DNA of 64,000 nt from Roseinatronobacter monicus (GCF_006716865.1 NZ_VFPT01000001.1:987001-1051000); one strand, 5' to 3'; counted from the first letter of the stretch, positions 18,268 through 29,012 are shown. The notes: generated by a model from the letters alone, not told the origin. A program made the numbers and translations.

Positions 18268-18765
18268 GTGAGTATTCAGCAAGAGTTCGGGCCATCGCTT
18301 CGAAAGGAGTTTTTGTCACGCTATGTCGATAATCTTGCGATGCTGGAACGCCTTCATCGCCTGATGCTCGATGTCATCAAGGACGAGTTCGAGCGCCTTG
18401 GTGTTGTGACGATCAATCCGGTGCAGGCGCTGTTGCTGTTCAATATCGGCGACAATGAAGTCACAGCAGGTGAACTGAAATCGCGCGGGTATTATCAGGG
18501 CTCGAACGTGTCCTATAACCTCAAGAAACTTGTGGAAATGGGCTATATGCACCACCAACGCTCTGCGGTGGACAAGCGCTCGGTCCGCGTGCGGCTGACC
18601 CCGAAAGGGCAGGCGATCCGCAGCAAGCTGTCGGATATGTTCGCCCGCCATGCGCAGACCATGCAACAAGACAAGATCGTTGATTTCGGCGCGCTTGATA
18701 CGGTTGCGCGCACCCTTAAACGCATGGAGCGGTATTGGGGCGACCAGATCAGATATATTTACTGA
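18268..18765 (+). CDS. LdtR-like MarR/winged-helix transcriptional regulator
   Basis: 165-residue winged-helix regulator. The DNA-binding core reads VQALLLFNIGDNEVTAGELKSR (divided across two helices), then GYYQGSNVSYNLKKLVEMGY as recognition helix, and the wing with DKRSVRVRLTPKG, the MarR-family pattern. It closely resembles the alphaproteobacterial LdtR group, known in Liberibacter for controlling an L,D-transpeptidase. I choose the GTG at 18268 because GGAG lies 7 bases upstream; ATG codons at 18256 and 18217 have poorly placed RBSs. It is convergent with ispDF, and no target gene is adjacent. Confidence 0.78.
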   Translation: MSIQQEFGPSLRKEFLSRYVDNLAMLERLHRLMLDVIKDEFERLGVVTINPVQALLLFNIGDNEVTAGELKSRGYYQGSNVSYNLKKLVEMGYMHHQRSAVDKRSVRVRLTPKGQAIRSKLSDMFARHAQTMQQDKIVDFGALDTVARTLKRMERYWGDQIRYIY

Positions 18766-18861
18766 TCGCATCTGGCCCCAAGCTGGGCGGTTGACCGGTA
18801 TCTTGGCGAACATCGCGGCACCGGGCGACATTGTGAAATCGTTTTTCAGAATTGGCCAATG

Positions 18862-20013
18862 TCAGCCGCGGCTGAGGCAGGCCGTGGCGATGGCCGCAAT
18901 CCCTTCCTCGCGTCCGGTGAAGCCCAGACGTTCAGACGTTGTGGCCTTGACGCTGATCTGGCCCATATCGCAGCCCATGATCGCAGCGAGGGCCGCCTGC
19001 ATTGCTGCGGCATGCGGCCCGATCTTGGGGCGCTCGCAGATCAAGGTTACATCGCAATTGTTCAGCCGATACCCGCGCGCGTGCATCAGGCCGACTGCAT
19101 GGCGCAGGAAGATATGGCTTTCCGCGCCTTTCCACTGCGGGTCACTGGGGGGGAAATGCCGTCCGATATCGCCCTCGGCCAATGCGCCGTAAATGGCATC
19201 ACTCAGCGCATGCATGCCCACATCGGCATCGGAATGCCCCTGCAAGGCGCGCTCGTGCGGCACAAGAACACCGCACAGCCAGCACCCTTTGCCCGGCCCA
19301 AAGCGGTGCACATCAAAGCCATTGCCCAGCCGAATATCCATGTCATCTCTCCGTCTTGCCGCGATCAGACGCTCTGCGCGGTCGAAATCCGTTTGATAGG
19401 TCAGCTTCAGATTATCGTCTGCGCCTTGTGTGATGCGCGTTTCAATTCCGGCGGCGCGGGCAATCTCGACATCATCCGCGGCGTCGCCCAGATGGGCGCG
19501 GTGCGCCGCCAGAATTGCCCTGAATTCAAAACCCTGCGGTGTCTGCGCGCGGAACAGATCGGCGCGCGAAACCGCAGCAGCAACCTGCCCGTTTTCCCCC
19601 CGCCACAATGCGTCCACGACCGGCAGCGCAGGCGCGGCTGCAACAGCGTGATCGAGTGCTGCGCACACGTCGCCGATAACGGTGGGGCTGAGAAGCGGGC
19701 GCGCGCCGTCATGAATAAGCACATGCCGCGGCGCGTCACCCTCCAACGCTTCCAGCGCTGCACGCACCGAAGCCGTCCGCGTGTCCCCGCCGAGGACAAT
19801 CGCAACATCGGGCGCGCGCAAGGTGTCGGCCTTGTCCAGATCATCGGGATGCACCACGACCACAAGCCGCGTGACCCCGGCCTGCCTGAACGCGTCCAGC
19901 GTGTGGGCCAGAACGATGCGTCCTGCCAGCATGCGCCATTGTTTTGGCACGCCTGTGCCTGCGCGCGTCCCGCGTCCTGCCGCGACAATGATTGCTGCAA
20001 TATGCTGGCGCAT
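18862..20013 (-). CDS. ispDF: Bifunctional IspD/IspF isoprenoid enzyme
   Basis: 383-residue fusion of two non-consecutive MEP-pathway enzymes. Residues 1 to about 222 are the IspD cytidylyltransferase ([39 protein letters not shown]). The rest is IspF, 2-C-methyl-D-erythritol 2,4-cyclodiphosphate synthase, with the metal site [12 protein letters not shown] and the [14 protein letters not shown] segment. The fusion is typical of alphaproteobacteria. The start at 20013 (MRQHIAAI) follows GGAAGGGCTTTGG; the frame is open to 20100 but that extension has no family match. Divergent from dusB, sharing a roughly 190-base promoter region. Confidence 0.95.
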   Translation of the reverse strand: MRQHIAAIIVAAGRGTRAGTGVPKQWRMLAGRIVLAHTLDAFRQAGVTRLVVVVHPDDLDKADTLRAPDVAIVLGGDTRTASVRAALEALEGDAPRHVLIHDGARPLLSPTVIGDVCAALDHAVAAAPALPVVDALWRGENGQVAAAVSRADLFRAQTPQGFEFRAILAAHRAHLGDAADDVEIARAAGIETRITQGADDNLKLTYQTDFDRAERLIAARRRDDMDIRLGNGFDVHRFGPGKGCWLCGVLVPHERALQGHSDADVGMHALSDAIYGALAEGDIGRHFPPSDPQWKGAESHIFLRHAVGLMHARGYRLNNCDVTLICERPKIGPHAAAMQAALAAIMGCDMGQISVKATTSERLGFTGREEGIAAIATACLSRG

Positions 20014-20204
20014 CCAAAGCCCTTCCTTGATCAAGCCCTTGCTATAGGCCAAAGCAGGCCGTGCTGACAATCCGCGCGATTGCCTCAAGAATATGCACAA
20101 TATTTAATCGTTTGATGAAATTCTCGCCAATTGTCTGGTGATCGGGTTTGCTTCTGCTGCACGGCGGGGCTAGGACAAATCACACAAGGATGCAGGGCAG
20201 CGCA

Positions 20205-21233
20205 ATGCACGACGACCTCAAGACCCATCAGGCACAGACCAGCAGGCCATTGGCCGAACTGGCAATTGATCCGGCTGTGCTGTTGGCGCCGCTCGCGGGC
20301 ATCACGGATCTGCCGTTTCGCCGCGTGGTGGCCAGTTTCGGGGCGGGGCTGGTGGTGTCGGAAATGGTTGCCAGTCAAGAGATGGTGCAGGCCAAACCCT
20401 CCATGCGCGCAAAGGCACGGGCCGAATTGGGTCTGGGCGAGGTGCGCACCGCAGTGCAACTCGCCGGGCGCGACGCATATTGGATGGCCGAAGCCGCGCG
20501 CATGGCCGTGGGAAGCGGTGCCGAAATCATTGACATCAACATGGGCTGTCCGGCCAAGAAGGTCGTGGGCGGCATGTCTGGCTCTGCGTTGATGCGTGAA
20601 CCCGATCATGCCCTGCGCCTGATCGAGGCTGTGGTACGTGCAGTGGCGGTGCCGGTCACACTCAAGACGCGACTGGGCTGGGATGACGATTGCCTGAACG
20701 CGGCTGCCTTGGCGCAGCGCGCAGCCGGGGCAGGGGTGCGGATGGTCACGATTCATGGCCGCACGCGCTGTCAGTTCTACAAGGGGCAGGCGGACTGGGC
20801 GGCGATCGCAGATGTGGTGCGGGCCTGCCCGGTTCCGGTCATTGCCAATGGCGATATCACTTCGGTTGCAGCGGCGCGTATGGCACTGGCCCAATCCGGC
20901 GCTGCCGGTGTCATGATCGGACGTGGCGCGCAGGGGCGGCCTTGGTTGCTGGCGCAGGTCGCGGCTGAGTTGTTTGGCACGCCCGCGCCCAAGGTGCCGG
21001 TTGGCGCGGATCTGGTGGCCTTGGTCAGTGCCCATTACGAGGCGATCTTGTCATTCTATGGCCGTGATCTTGGCGTCAAAACCGCACGCAAGCATCTTGG
21101 CTGGTATATTGATGCGGCGGGGGGGGCTGTGGCGCTGCGTCAGAAACTTCAGACTGCGACGGACCCGGCAGAGGTGCTGCGCCTGCTGCCCGATGCCTTG
21201 TCCCCGCTGCCAGATGTGGAGCGCGCCGCATGA
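20205..21233 (+). CDS. dusB: tRNA-dihydrouridine synthase DusB (NifR3)
   Basis: 342-residue FMN-dependent enzyme that reduces uridine in the tRNA D-loop; historically nifR3 in Rhodobacter. Motifs: FMN-barrel start LAPLAGITDLPFRRV, catalytic Cys in INMGCPAKKVVGG, KTRLGWDDD, IHGRTRCQFYKG, and GVMIGRGAQGRPWL near the FMN phosphate. The start is 20205 (MHDDLKTH) behind AGGGCAGCGCA; an upstream in-frame ATG at 20190 is also possible. It heads nifR3-ntrB-ntrC-ntrY-ntrX with a 4-base overlap into ntrB. Confidence 0.93.
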   Translation: MHDDLKTHQAQTSRPLAELAIDPAVLLAPLAGITDLPFRRVVASFGAGLVVSEMVASQEMVQAKPSMRAKARAELGLGEVRTAVQLAGRDAYWMAEAARMAVGSGAEIIDINMGCPAKKVVGGMSGSALMREPDHALRLIEAVVRAVAVPVTLKTRLGWDDDCLNAAALAQRAAGAGVRMVTIHGRTRCQFYKGQADWAAIADVVRACPVPVIANGDITSVAAARMALAQSGAAGVMIGRGAQGRPWLLAQVAAELFGTPAPKVPVGADLVALVSAHYEAILSFYGRDLGVKTARKHLGWYIDAAGGAVALRQKLQTATDPAEVLRLLPDALSPLPDVERAA

Positions 21234-22324
21234 CGCCGCCCGCCACTGGAACGATCTGGTCGGCCTTGCCCGTACCTGCATTGATGATTGGACAAAAAAA
21301 CGGGGTGGAATGCATCGCCGATTGCAACCCCGCAGCAGAGCAATTCCTCAGCCTGTCGCGCCGCTCGGTTCTGGATTGTCCTTTGGCGCGAATCGTTCAG
21401 ATTGACGCACCCATCGAGACAGCCCTGCAACGCTGCCGCGAGAACCGCGCGCCAGTTTTCATCAATGACGCCCCGGTCACCCAAGGTGAGCGTCCGAGTG
21501 TGCATTGCGCGATCCAACTCGCACTACTGGGGGATCAGGGCGATCTTGTGCTGATGCTGATGACCCCGCGCGAGATTGCGGGCAAGCTGGGCAAGGCAGA
21601 TGGCATTCGCCATGCCGCGCGCTCGGCCATTGGCATGTCGCAGATGCTGGCGCATGAGATCAAGAACCCGCTTGCGGGCATTACGGGGGCCGCACAGCTT
21701 TTGTCCATGGGCCTGAGCGGCGAGGATCGCGCGCTTACCGACCTTATCGTGGCGGAGTCGCAGCGCGTCGTCAAACTGCTGGATCAGGTCGAGCAATTCG
21801 GCAACCAGCGCCCGCCCGAATGTCGCGCGGTCAATATTCATGATGTGCTGGAACGCGCGCGCCGGTCCGCCGAAGTGGGCTTTGCCGCGCATATGCAAAT
21901 CCGCGATGCCTATGATCCGTCATTGCCGTCGGTCTGGGCCGATGCTGATCAGTTATTGCAGGTGTTTTTGAACCTGTTGAAAAATGCGGCACAAGCGCAG
22001 CTGATGGGCGGGCGCATTCGCATCAAGACGTTTTTCGAGCAATCCCTGCGGTTACGCGGGGCCGGTGGGCAGGATGTCGCCTTGCCGATCCATGTCGAGA
22101 TCATCGACGATGGCCCCGGCCTGCCTGCCGATATCGTGGATGAAGTTTTTGATCCCTTCGTCTCGGGCCGTGAAAACGGCACCGGTTTGGGGCTGGCGCT
22201 GGTGTCAAAAATCATCGCGGCTCATGATGGCTGGGTGTCTGTCGACAGCAAACCCGGCCGTACCGTGTTCAGAATTTCACTACCCCGAGCGCCCAAGATG
22301 ACTGACAACAAGGAGAGTCGCTGA
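21230..22324 (+). CDS. ntrB: Nitrogen regulation sensor kinase NtrB (GlnL)
   Basis: 364-residue cytoplasmic histidine kinase/phosphatase controlled by PII (GlnB) and acting on NtrC. An N-terminal PAS domain (about 10-115) is followed by the dimerisation/phosphoacceptor helix [20 protein letters not shown] with phosphorylated H142, then the HATPase domain with N-box [10 protein letters not shown]1 DDGPGLP and G2 [12 protein letters not shown]. No membrane segments. Its end overlaps the ntrC start by one base (TGATG), indicating coupled translation. Confidence 0.95.
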   Translation: MTPPATGTIWSALPVPALMIGQKNGVECIADCNPAAEQFLSLSRRSVLDCPLARIVQIDAPIETALQRCRENRAPVFINDAPVTQGERPSVHCAIQLALLGDQGDLVLMLMTPREIAGKLGKADGIRHAARSAIGMSQMLAHEIKNPLAGITGAAQLLSMGLSGEDRALTDLIVAESQRVVKLLDQVEQFGNQRPPECRAVNIHDVLERARRSAEVGFAAHMQIRDAYDPSLPSVWADADQLLQVFLNLLKNAAQAQLMGGRIRIKTFFEQSLRLRGAGGQDVALPIHVEIIDDGPGLPADIVDEVFDPFVSGRENGTGLGLALVSKIIAAHDGWVSVDSKPGRTVFRISLPRAPKMTDNKESR

Positions 22325-23715
22325 TGGACGGCACAGTTCTGGTGGCAGATGACGATCGCACGATTCGAACCGTGTTGACACAGGCGCTGACGCGTGCGGG
22401 CTGCAAGGTGCATGCCACCTCCAGCCTGACCACGCTGATGCGCTGGGTGGAAGAAGGGCGTGGTGATCTGGTCATCACAGATGTCATGATGCCGGATGGC
22501 AACGGGATCGAGATGATCCCGAAAATCAGTCAGGAACGCCCGGATTTGCCTGTCATCGTGATCTCGGCGCAAAACACGATCATGACCGCCATTCAGGCCA
22601 ATGAGGTCGAAGCGCATGACTACTTGCCCAAGCCTTTTGATCTGCCTGATCTGCTGAAGCGGGCAGGGGCGGCGATGAAAAACCGCCGCCGCGTCGCGTC
22701 CACAGAGGTGCCGACGCGGCCAAGTCCGGCACCGCGCGGCGACATGCTGAGTATGGACAGTATGCCGCTCGTCGGGCGCACGCCGGTCATGCAGGAATTG
22801 TATCGGCTGATCGCGCGGGTCATCAATTCCGCCATGCCTGTGCTGATCCTTGGGGAATCGGGCACCGGCAAATCGCTGATTGCGTGCACGCTGCATGACC
22901 TGTCTGACCGGCGCAACCAGCCCTTTGTGGCCGCTACTGGTGAGGATCTGAACACCTTTGACGGGGCGCAGGTTCTGTTGTCGCGGGTGCGCGGCGGCAC
23001 GTTGCTGTTTGATGAAATCCTGTCTTATGACACCGATGCGCAACTGCGCGCCGCGCGCCTGCTGGATGCTTTGCCCGAAGACGGGCCGCGCGTCATGGCA
23101 ACTGCACAGGGCAACCTGACGCGCGCGCTTGCCGAAGGGGGATTGCGCGAAGACCTGTATTACCGCCTTGGCGGGGTTGTGCTGAATGTGCCGACACTGC
23201 GCGAACGCATCGACGATCTGGAGCCGTTGTCGCGCCATTTCCTGTCACAGGCAGCGGACGAAGGTGCGACCCTGCGCACCCTGTCCCCCGAGGCGATGGA
23301 AGTTGTGCGGCTGTATTCGTGGCCCGGCAATGTGCGGCAATTACAAAACACCTTGCGCCGCCTTGGATTGACCAGCGCCGACCCGATCATCGCGCGCACC
23401 GAGATTGAGGGCGCGCTGCACAGCCAGCCAAGTGCTGTGTCCGTGGGCGAGCGGTTCACCGATGAGACATTGTCCGAGTCGGTGGCACGCCACCTGCGCA
23501 GATATTTCGACCTGCATGGACAGGATTTGCCACCACCCGGATTGTATGGGCGAATCTTGCGTGAAATGGAAACCCCGCTGATCGAACTTGCGCTCGATGC
23601 AACCGGGGGCAATCAGGCGCGATGTGCCGACCTGCTGGGCATCAACCGCAACACCTTGCGCAAGAAGATCACAGAGTTGGATATTCCCGTCTCGCGTCGG
23701 CGCAAGCTGACCTGA
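22324..23715 (+). CDS. ntrC: Nitrogen response regulator NtrC lacking the GAFTGA loop
   Basis: 463-residue response regulator: receiver domain (phospho-acceptor D53 in TDVMMPDG), AAA+ domain with Walker [10 protein letters not shown] (about 176-184) and Walker [10 protein letters not shown] (224-232), and a Fis-type HTH at the C-terminus ([21 protein letters not shown], here split by the turn). Between the two Walker motifs the sequence [14 protein letters not shown]...RGG is shortened and has no GAFTGA, the loop that contacts sigma-54. This matches Rhodobacter capsulatus NtrC, which works with the housekeeping sigma factor. It sits between ntrB and ntrY. Confidence 0.95.
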   Translation: MDGTVLVADDDRTIRTVLTQALTRAGCKVHATSSLTTLMRWVEEGRGDLVITDVMMPDGNGIEMIPKISQERPDLPVIVISAQNTIMTAIQANEVEAHDYLPKPFDLPDLLKRAGAAMKNRRRVASTEVPTRPSPAPRGDMLSMDSMPLVGRTPVMQELYRLIARVINSAMPVLILGESGTGKSLIACTLHDLSDRRNQPFVAATGEDLNTFDGAQVLLSRVRGGTLLFDEILSYDTDAQLRAARLLDALPEDGPRVMATAQGNLTRALAEGGLREDLYYRLGGVVLNVPTLRERIDDLEPLSRHFLSQAADEGATLRTLSPEAMEVVRLYSWPGNVRQLQNTLRRLGLTSADPIIARTEIEGALHSQPSAVSVGERFTDETLSESVARHLRRYFDLHGQDLPPPGLYGRILREMETPLIELALDATGGNQARCADLLGINRNTLRKKITELDIPVSRRRKLT

Positions 23716-23825
23716 CAGACGCCCAAAGCAAGAATGTGTGATTTGATGTAGAATTACCACAGGTCATGTGGCAAGCTCGCCTCATTGTATCACGGGCAGC
23801 GGGGCACGTCCCTTGAAGTTACGAG

Positions 23826-26126
23826 ATGCTGGTCGAGGGGGTGGCGCGTGTTAATGGGACCAGTTCGCCGATGCTGAAGGCGGCGATGATAAGATCAGGT
23901 GATGGGCGCTTGTCCAACAGACTGGCGTTGGTGCTGGTGCTGCTGGGGCCGCTGTTGGTGTTTCTGACACTCATGGCGCTGGGTCCGATGGGGCAGGTGT
24001 TTGATTCGCGCAGCCTGTTGCTGGTGCTGCTGGCAGACCTTGTTTATGTTCTGATTATTGCCGCTTTGGTCGCCATTCGTGTGGCGCGGCTGGTGTCTGC
24101 GCGGCGTTCTGACTCGGCAGGGTCGCGGCTGCATTTTCGCTTGTCGACCTTGTTTGCCACCATCGCCTTGGTGCCAACGGTCACTGTGGCCGTCTTTGCC
24201 GTTCTGACATTGAATGTGGGGCTGGAAGGGTGGTTTTCGGACAGGGTGCAGCGCGTGGTCGGGAACTCTATGGCCGCAGCCGAAGCCTATCAGTTCGAGC
24301 AGGAGCGCGATCTGCGCACCGATACGCGCGAATTGGCCGCCTATCTGGAAACTGTGCGCCGTGTGTTCCCCCTGATCGAGGATGGCGAGTTGCGCAGCCT
24401 GTTGTCCGAAGCACAGGCGCAAATCCAGCGCGGGCTGCGCGTGGCCTTTATCGTCGATGGCGAGGGGGAGATACGTGCCCGTGGAGAGCGTTCCTTCAGG
24501 TTCAATTTCACCCCCCTTTCGCCAGAAGATATCGCGCAGGCGCAGGATGGGATTGTCGTGATCCGCGACTGGCCCAACAATGAGTTTCGCGCCATTGTGG
24601 CGTTGGACAACCATTTCGACCGGTATCTTTATGTCGCCCGAGAGGTGGATGGTGCCATTCTCAGCCTGCTGGATGAAACCCGAGAAACTGTCGCATTCTA
24701 TCAACAGCTTGAACGCGAACGGGGGCGCTTGTTGTTTCAATTCGGCGCGCTTTATCTGGGCTTTGCCTTGATCCTGATTCTTGGGTCCATCTGGTTGGGC
24801 CTGAATTTTGCAGAACGGCTGTCCCGCCCTGTGGGCCGGTTGGCGCAGGCGGCCGAGCAGGTGGGCAGTGGTGATCTGGATGTTCAGGTTGAGGTGGCGC
24901 GCGATGATGACGAAATAGCCTTGCTGGGCCGCGTCTTTAACCAGATGACGCATCAGTTAAAGGGGCAGCGCGAAACCTTGCTGGAAAACAACCGCCAGAT
25001 CGAGGCGCGCAGGCGGTTGTTCGATTCCGTTCTGGGGTCGGTGACGGCAGGGGTCGTCGGGCTGGACGCAGAAGGGCATGTCGAATTTATCAACCGTGCC
25101 GCAGTCACGATGCTGGAGTTGGAGGCAATGACCAGCCCGACCGTGCCCTTGGATCAGGTCGTGCCAGAGTTTGCCCCGCTTCTGGAGCGTTTGCGCACCA
25201 CCCCGGCCAATCTGGGCCGCGTTCAGGAAGAACTCAGGATTTCAAGGTCGGGGCGGCTGGAGACATTGCTGGTGCGCATGGCCGAGCGGCGGCGCAGCGA
25301 TGGCCAGTTGGAAGGCTATGTGGTGGCGTTCGATGATGTGAGCGAGCTGGTCTCGGCGCAGCGCATGGCCGCATGGGGCGATGTGGCGCGGCGGATCGCA
25401 CATGAAATTAAGAACCCGCTGACGCCCATCCAGCTTTCCGCCGAACGGATCGAGCGGAAGTTTTCGCGCAAGCTGGAAGGGGCCGATGCCGATAGCCTGT
25501 CGCAACTTACATCTGTAATTGTGCGCCAAACCAATGACTTGCGCCGCATTGTTGATGAATTTTCACGGTTTGCCCGTATGCCCGAACCTGACCGGCGCCC
25601 GCATGATCTGGCCGCCATTCTGCGCGATTGTGCGCTGCTGCAAGAAAGCGGCCAGCCCGATGTGCGTTTTCAGACCGACTTGCCCGCCGAAGCTGTCATC
25701 GTTGAAGTGGACGACACGATGATGGCCCAAGCCTTCACAAACTTGATTAAGAATGCAGGTGAAGCTATTGAAACGCGTATGGAAAATGAGGGTGCGGGAA
25801 AGTTCGTTCCAGAGATACGATTGAGTTTCGAGGCGTTCGAGAGCGAATTGCGGATCACCATATCCGAAAACGGGGTCGGGCTGCCCGAGGATCGCTCGCG
25901 ACTGTTTGAACCTTATGTGACGACGCGCGCGGCGGGCACCGGACTGGGCCTGTCTATTGTGCGCAAGATTATCGAGGAACATGGCGGCACGTTGCGGCTG
26001 GAAGATGCGGAAATGTTTGACGGCGACACCCATGCCGGTGCGATGGCAGTTATTCGTCTGCCACGCCTGACACCCCAACAGATGACCGAGGAAGACATGA
26101 GCAAATTAGCGAGTAGTGACGCATGA
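23826..26126 (+). CDS. ntrY: Membrane sensor kinase NtrY
   Basis: 766-residue transmembrane histidine kinase of the NtrYX system linked to nitrogen and redox control. N-terminal hydrophobic segments (LALVLVLLGPLLVFLTLMAL; LLVLLADLVYVLIIAALVAI; LFATIALVPTVTVAVFAVL) precede a periplasmic sensor region, another helix (LYLGFALILILGSIWLGL), HAMP (about 330-385), PAS, then phosphoacceptor H526 in [13 protein letters not shown] and the HATPase motifs LIKNAGEAIE and GTGLGLSIVRKI. The exact start is uncertain; ATG codons at 23871 and 23886 are alternatives. It overlaps ntrX by 4 bases. Confidence 0.94.
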   Translation: MLVEGVARVNGTSSPMLKAAMIRSGDGRLSNRLALVLVLLGPLLVFLTLMALGPMGQVFDSRSLLLVLLADLVYVLIIAALVAIRVARLVSARRSDSAGSRLHFRLSTLFATIALVPTVTVAVFAVLTLNVGLEGWFSDRVQRVVGNSMAAAEAYQFEQERDLRTDTRELAAYLETVRRVFPLIEDGELRSLLSEAQAQIQRGLRVAFIVDGEGEIRARGERSFRFNFTPLSPEDIAQAQDGIVVIRDWPNNEFRAIVALDNHFDRYLYVAREVDGAILSLLDETRETVAFYQQLERERGRLLFQFGALYLGFALILILGSIWLGLNFAERLSRPVGRLAQAAEQVGSGDLDVQVEVARDDDEIALLGRVFNQMTHQLKGQRETLLENNRQIEARRRLFDSVLGSVTAGVVGLDAEGHVEFINRAAVTMLELEAMTSPTVPLDQVVPEFAPLLERLRTTPANLGRVQEELRISRSGRLETLLVRMAERRRSDGQLEGYVVAFDDVSELVSAQRMAAWGDVARRIAHEIKNPLTPIQLSAERIERKFSRKLEGADADSLSQLTSVIVRQTNDLRRIVDEFSRFARMPEPDRRPHDLAAILRDCALLQESGQPDVRFQTDLPAEAVIVEVDDTMMAQAFTNLIKNAGEAIETRMENEGAGKFVPEIRLSFEAFESELRITISENGVGLPEDRSRLFEPYVTTRAAGTGLGLSIVRKIIEEHGGTLRLEDAEMFDGDTHAGAMAVIRLPRLTPQQMTEEDMSKLASSDA

Positions 26127-27508
26127 GTGACATTCTGATTGTTGATGATGAGCGCGATATCCGCGAGTTGATCTCTGATATTCTGGAGGATGAGGGGTTC
26201 ACCACCCGGCGTGCCGCCAATTCGGATGACGCCATGGCCGAGGTCAACGCCAACCCGCCCGCGCTGATGGTGCTCGATATCTGGCTGAAAGACAGCAAGA
26301 TGGACGGTATCGACATTCTGATGACGGTCAAACGCTCTAATCCCGATATTCCCATCGTCATCATTTCGGGCCACGGCAATGTCGAAATTGCGGTCGCTGC
26401 GATCAAGCAGGGGGCCTATGATTTCATTGAAAAACCCTTCAACATTGACAAGCTGATGGTGGTCATCAGCCGCGCAATGGAAGCGTCGCGCCTGCGGCGC
26501 GAGAACTTGGTCTTGCGGCGGCGTGATACCAACAGCGCCCAGATGCTGGGGGAAAGCCACGCTTACCGCGCCATGTATGCGCAGCTTGAAAAAGTGACCA
26601 GCTCGAACGCAAGGATCATGCTGACCGGCCCTGCGGGCAGTGGCAAGGAAGCGGCTGCGCGCTTCGTGCATGAACATTCCGACCGCGCCTCATGCCCCTT
26701 TGTCTGCGTATCTGCCGCCACGATCGAGCCGGAGCGTATGGAAGAAGTGCTGTTTGGCCGCGAAAGCCCCGAGCGCGGGGTCGAGCCGGGCCTTCTGGAG
26801 CAGGCGCATGGCGGTGTGGTCTATCTTGACGAAGTGGCCGACATGCCGATGGGCACGCAATCCAAGATCCTGCGGGTCTTGGTCGAGCAGCAATTCACCC
26901 GCGTGGGTGGCGCGGATAAGGTGCGCGTTGATCTGCGCGTCATGAGTGCGACCAGTCAGGATTTGTCCCAGCGCGTGCGCGATGGTCTGTTCCGGCAGGA
27001 ATTGTTTGACCGCCTCAGCGTAGTGCCGATCCCCGTGCCCGGTCTGGAAGACCGTCGTGAGGACATCCCCTTGCTGGCCGAGCATTTCCTTGACGAGTTG
27101 CACCGCACGCAGGGCCTTGCAAAGCGCAGCTTGTCCGACGCCGCACGCGCGCATCTGCAAGCCATGCGCTGGCCCGGAAACATTCGCCAGCTGCGCAATG
27201 TGATCGAGCGGGCGATGATTCTGGGCGACGCTGGACGCGCCATCGACATTCGTGACCTGCAATCAGAGGTGCCGGGCGAGGGCGATGAGAATGAGCCCAA
27301 ACTGGTGCTGTCGGGCAGTCTGACGACCTTGCCCCTGCGCGAAGCGCGCGAGTTGTTCGAGCGCGAATACTTGTTGTCGCAGATCAAGCGGTTCGGGGGC
27401 AATATCAGCCGGACTGCGTCATTTGTGGGCATGGAGCGCTCGGCCTTGCACCGCAAACTGAAATCCCTTGGGGTGAATACTGCGAAATTGTCCGAGATGA
27501 AGGGCTGA
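26123..27508 (+). CDS. ntrX: Response regulator NtrX with altered GAFTGA region
   Basis: 461-residue partner of NtrY: receiver domain with D52 (VLDIWLKDSKMDG), AAA+ domain with a modified Walker A (GPAGSGKE, 169-176) and Walker B region GVVYLDEVADMP, and a Fis-type HTH (NISRTASFVGMERSALHRKLK). Where a sigma-54 activator has GAFTGA, this protein reads FGRESPERGVEPG, so it probably does not remodel sigma-54 polymerase. Its start overlaps the ntrY stop (ATGA). A 92-base gap separates it from trkA. Confidence 0.95.
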   Translation: MSDILIVDDERDIRELISDILEDEGFTTRRAANSDDAMAEVNANPPALMVLDIWLKDSKMDGIDILMTVKRSNPDIPIVIISGHGNVEIAVAAIKQGAYDFIEKPFNIDKLMVVISRAMEASRLRRENLVLRRRDTNSAQMLGESHAYRAMYAQLEKVTSSNARIMLTGPAGSGKEAAARFVHEHSDRASCPFVCVSAATIEPERMEEVLFGRESPERGVEPGLLEQAHGGVVYLDEVADMPMGTQSKILRVLVEQQFTRVGGADKVRVDLRVMSATSQDLSQRVRDGLFRQELFDRLSVVPIPVPGLEDRREDIPLLAEHFLDELHRTQGLAKRSLSDAARAHLQAMRWPGNIRQLRNVIERAMILGDAGRAIDIRDLQSEVPGEGDENEPKLVLSGSLTTLPLREARELFEREYLLSQIKRFGGNISRTASFVGMERSALHRKLKSLGVNTAKLSEMKG

Positions 27509-27600
27509 CAGCGTGGCTGCGCATCATGGGCTTGAACATGCGCCGCCATGCTGACACATGACACGCCAGATGCGTCGCCATTTGAAGGAGCGAATGCGCC

Positions 27601-28977
27601 ATGAAGGTCATTGTTTGCGGTGCGGGGCAGGTCGGCTGGCAGATCGCGCGCCATCTGTCGAGTGAACGCAATGACGTCACGCTTGTGGACAGCAAACCCG
27701 AACTTGTGCGCCGCGCGACCGATGCGCTGGATGTGCAGGGCATCGTCGGCTTTGCCAGCCACCCCGGTATTCTGGAACAGGCAGGCGCGCGCGACGCCGA
27801 CATGGTGATCGCCGCCACATATTCGGACGAAGTGAATATGGTCACCTGTCAGGTTGCACATTCGGTTTTTGGCGTCACCCGCAAGATCGCGCGGCTGCGC
27901 GAACAATCTTATCTGGACCCGCGCTATTCCGACCTGTTCCGCCGCGAGCATATGCCGATTGACGTCATCATCAGCCCCGAGCGCGAAGTCTCGCAAGCCG
28001 CCCTCAAGCGGGTGGCCTATCCTGAAGCCTTCGATGTGCAGGAATATTTTCAGGGCAAAGCGCTGCTGATCGGTCTGGCGCTGGATACCGATTGCTCTGT
28101 TCTCAACACCTCCTTGCGCCAGTTGTCAGACCTGTTTCCAACCTTGCGGATCATGGTGGCGGGTGTACGGCGCGGCAAGCGGTTGTTCGCGCCCGAACCC
28201 GAAGACCAGTTATATGCAGGCGACCAGATCTATGTGCTGGTCGACGCGCGCGATGTTGCCCGCGCCTTTGAAGTGTTCGGCAAGTCACCGGCCCGTCAGG
28301 AACGTGTGCTGGTCATCGGTGGGGGGAATGTCGGGCTGTCTGTGGCCCGCGCGCTGGAAAACCAGCCGGTGCGCGTCCGGGTCAAGGTGATCGAGCGTGA
28401 CCGCGCCCGCGCCGAGGCGGCGGCTGACGGACTGGAGCGCTCGATTGTGCTGCATGGTGATGGCATGGATGCCAACCTGCTGGACGAGGCGGGCATCGGC
28501 AAGATCGACTCGGTGTTGCTGCTGACAGATGACGACCGCACCAATCTGCTGGCGGCGGTGCGCGCGAAATCGCTGGGGGCCACTCAGGCCATCTCGTTGA
28601 TCAATGACCCCGGCATGGTGTCGCTGGCGGGCGCAATGGGAATTGACGCACATATCAACCCGCGCGCGCTGACAGTGTCGTCGATCCTGCGGCATGTGCG
28701 GCATGGGCGGGTGCGCTCGGTCTATCTGCTGGGCGACCGAGAGGCCGAGGTGATCGAGGCACAAGTTCTGGGCACGTCGCAACTGTCGAATGCCCGCGTG
28801 CGCGACATAGCCTTTCCCGAAGGCGCATTGCTGATCGGCGTGTCGCGCAAGGGTGAGTTTTTGCGCCCCACAGGTGACATGGTGTTGCGCGAAGGCGATC
28901 TGGTGGTGATTTTCTCACTGACCGGCGATGTGCCGAAGGTCGATGAATTGCTGCAAGTTGCGGTCGAATTCTTCTGA
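27601..28977 (+). CDS. trkA: Potassium uptake regulatory subunit TrkA
   Basis: 458-residue cytoplasmic NAD-binding subunit gating the TrkH potassium channel. It is an internal duplication: two RCK_N Rossmann domains, starting VIVCGAGQVGWQIARHLS (residue 3) and VLVIGGGNVGLSVARALE (about residue 236), each followed by an RCK_C domain. RBS AAGGAG is 8 bases before the ATG. trkH follows after 35 bases. Placement between ntrX and hfq is the usual one in Rhodobacterales. Confidence 0.95.
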   Translation: MKVIVCGAGQVGWQIARHLSSERNDVTLVDSKPELVRRATDALDVQGIVGFASHPGILEQAGARDADMVIAATYSDEVNMVTCQVAHSVFGVTRKIARLREQSYLDPRYSDLFRREHMPIDVIISPEREVSQAALKRVAYPEAFDVQEYFQGKALLIGLALDTDCSVLNTSLRQLSDLFPTLRIMVAGVRRGKRLFAPEPEDQLYAGDQIYVLVDARDVARAFEVFGKSPARQERVLVIGGGNVGLSVARALENQPVRVRVKVIERDRARAEAAADGLERSIVLHGDGMDANLLDEAGIGKIDSVLLLTDDDRTNLLAAVRAKSLGATQAISLINDPGMVSLAGAMGIDAHINPRALTVSSILRHVRHGRVRSVYLLGDREAEVIEAQVLGTSQLSNARVRDIAFPEGALLIGVSRKGEFLRPTGDMVLREGDLVVIFSLTGDVPKVDELLQVAVEFF

Positions 28978-29012
28978 GCCGTCGCGCGCAACAGCGAGAG
29001 AGAGAGGCGCCA

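Noticed and set aside
18859..20067. 402-codon open frame antisense to ispDF
   Set aside because: No recognisable domain, and the opposite strand encodes a full IspD-IspF fusion.
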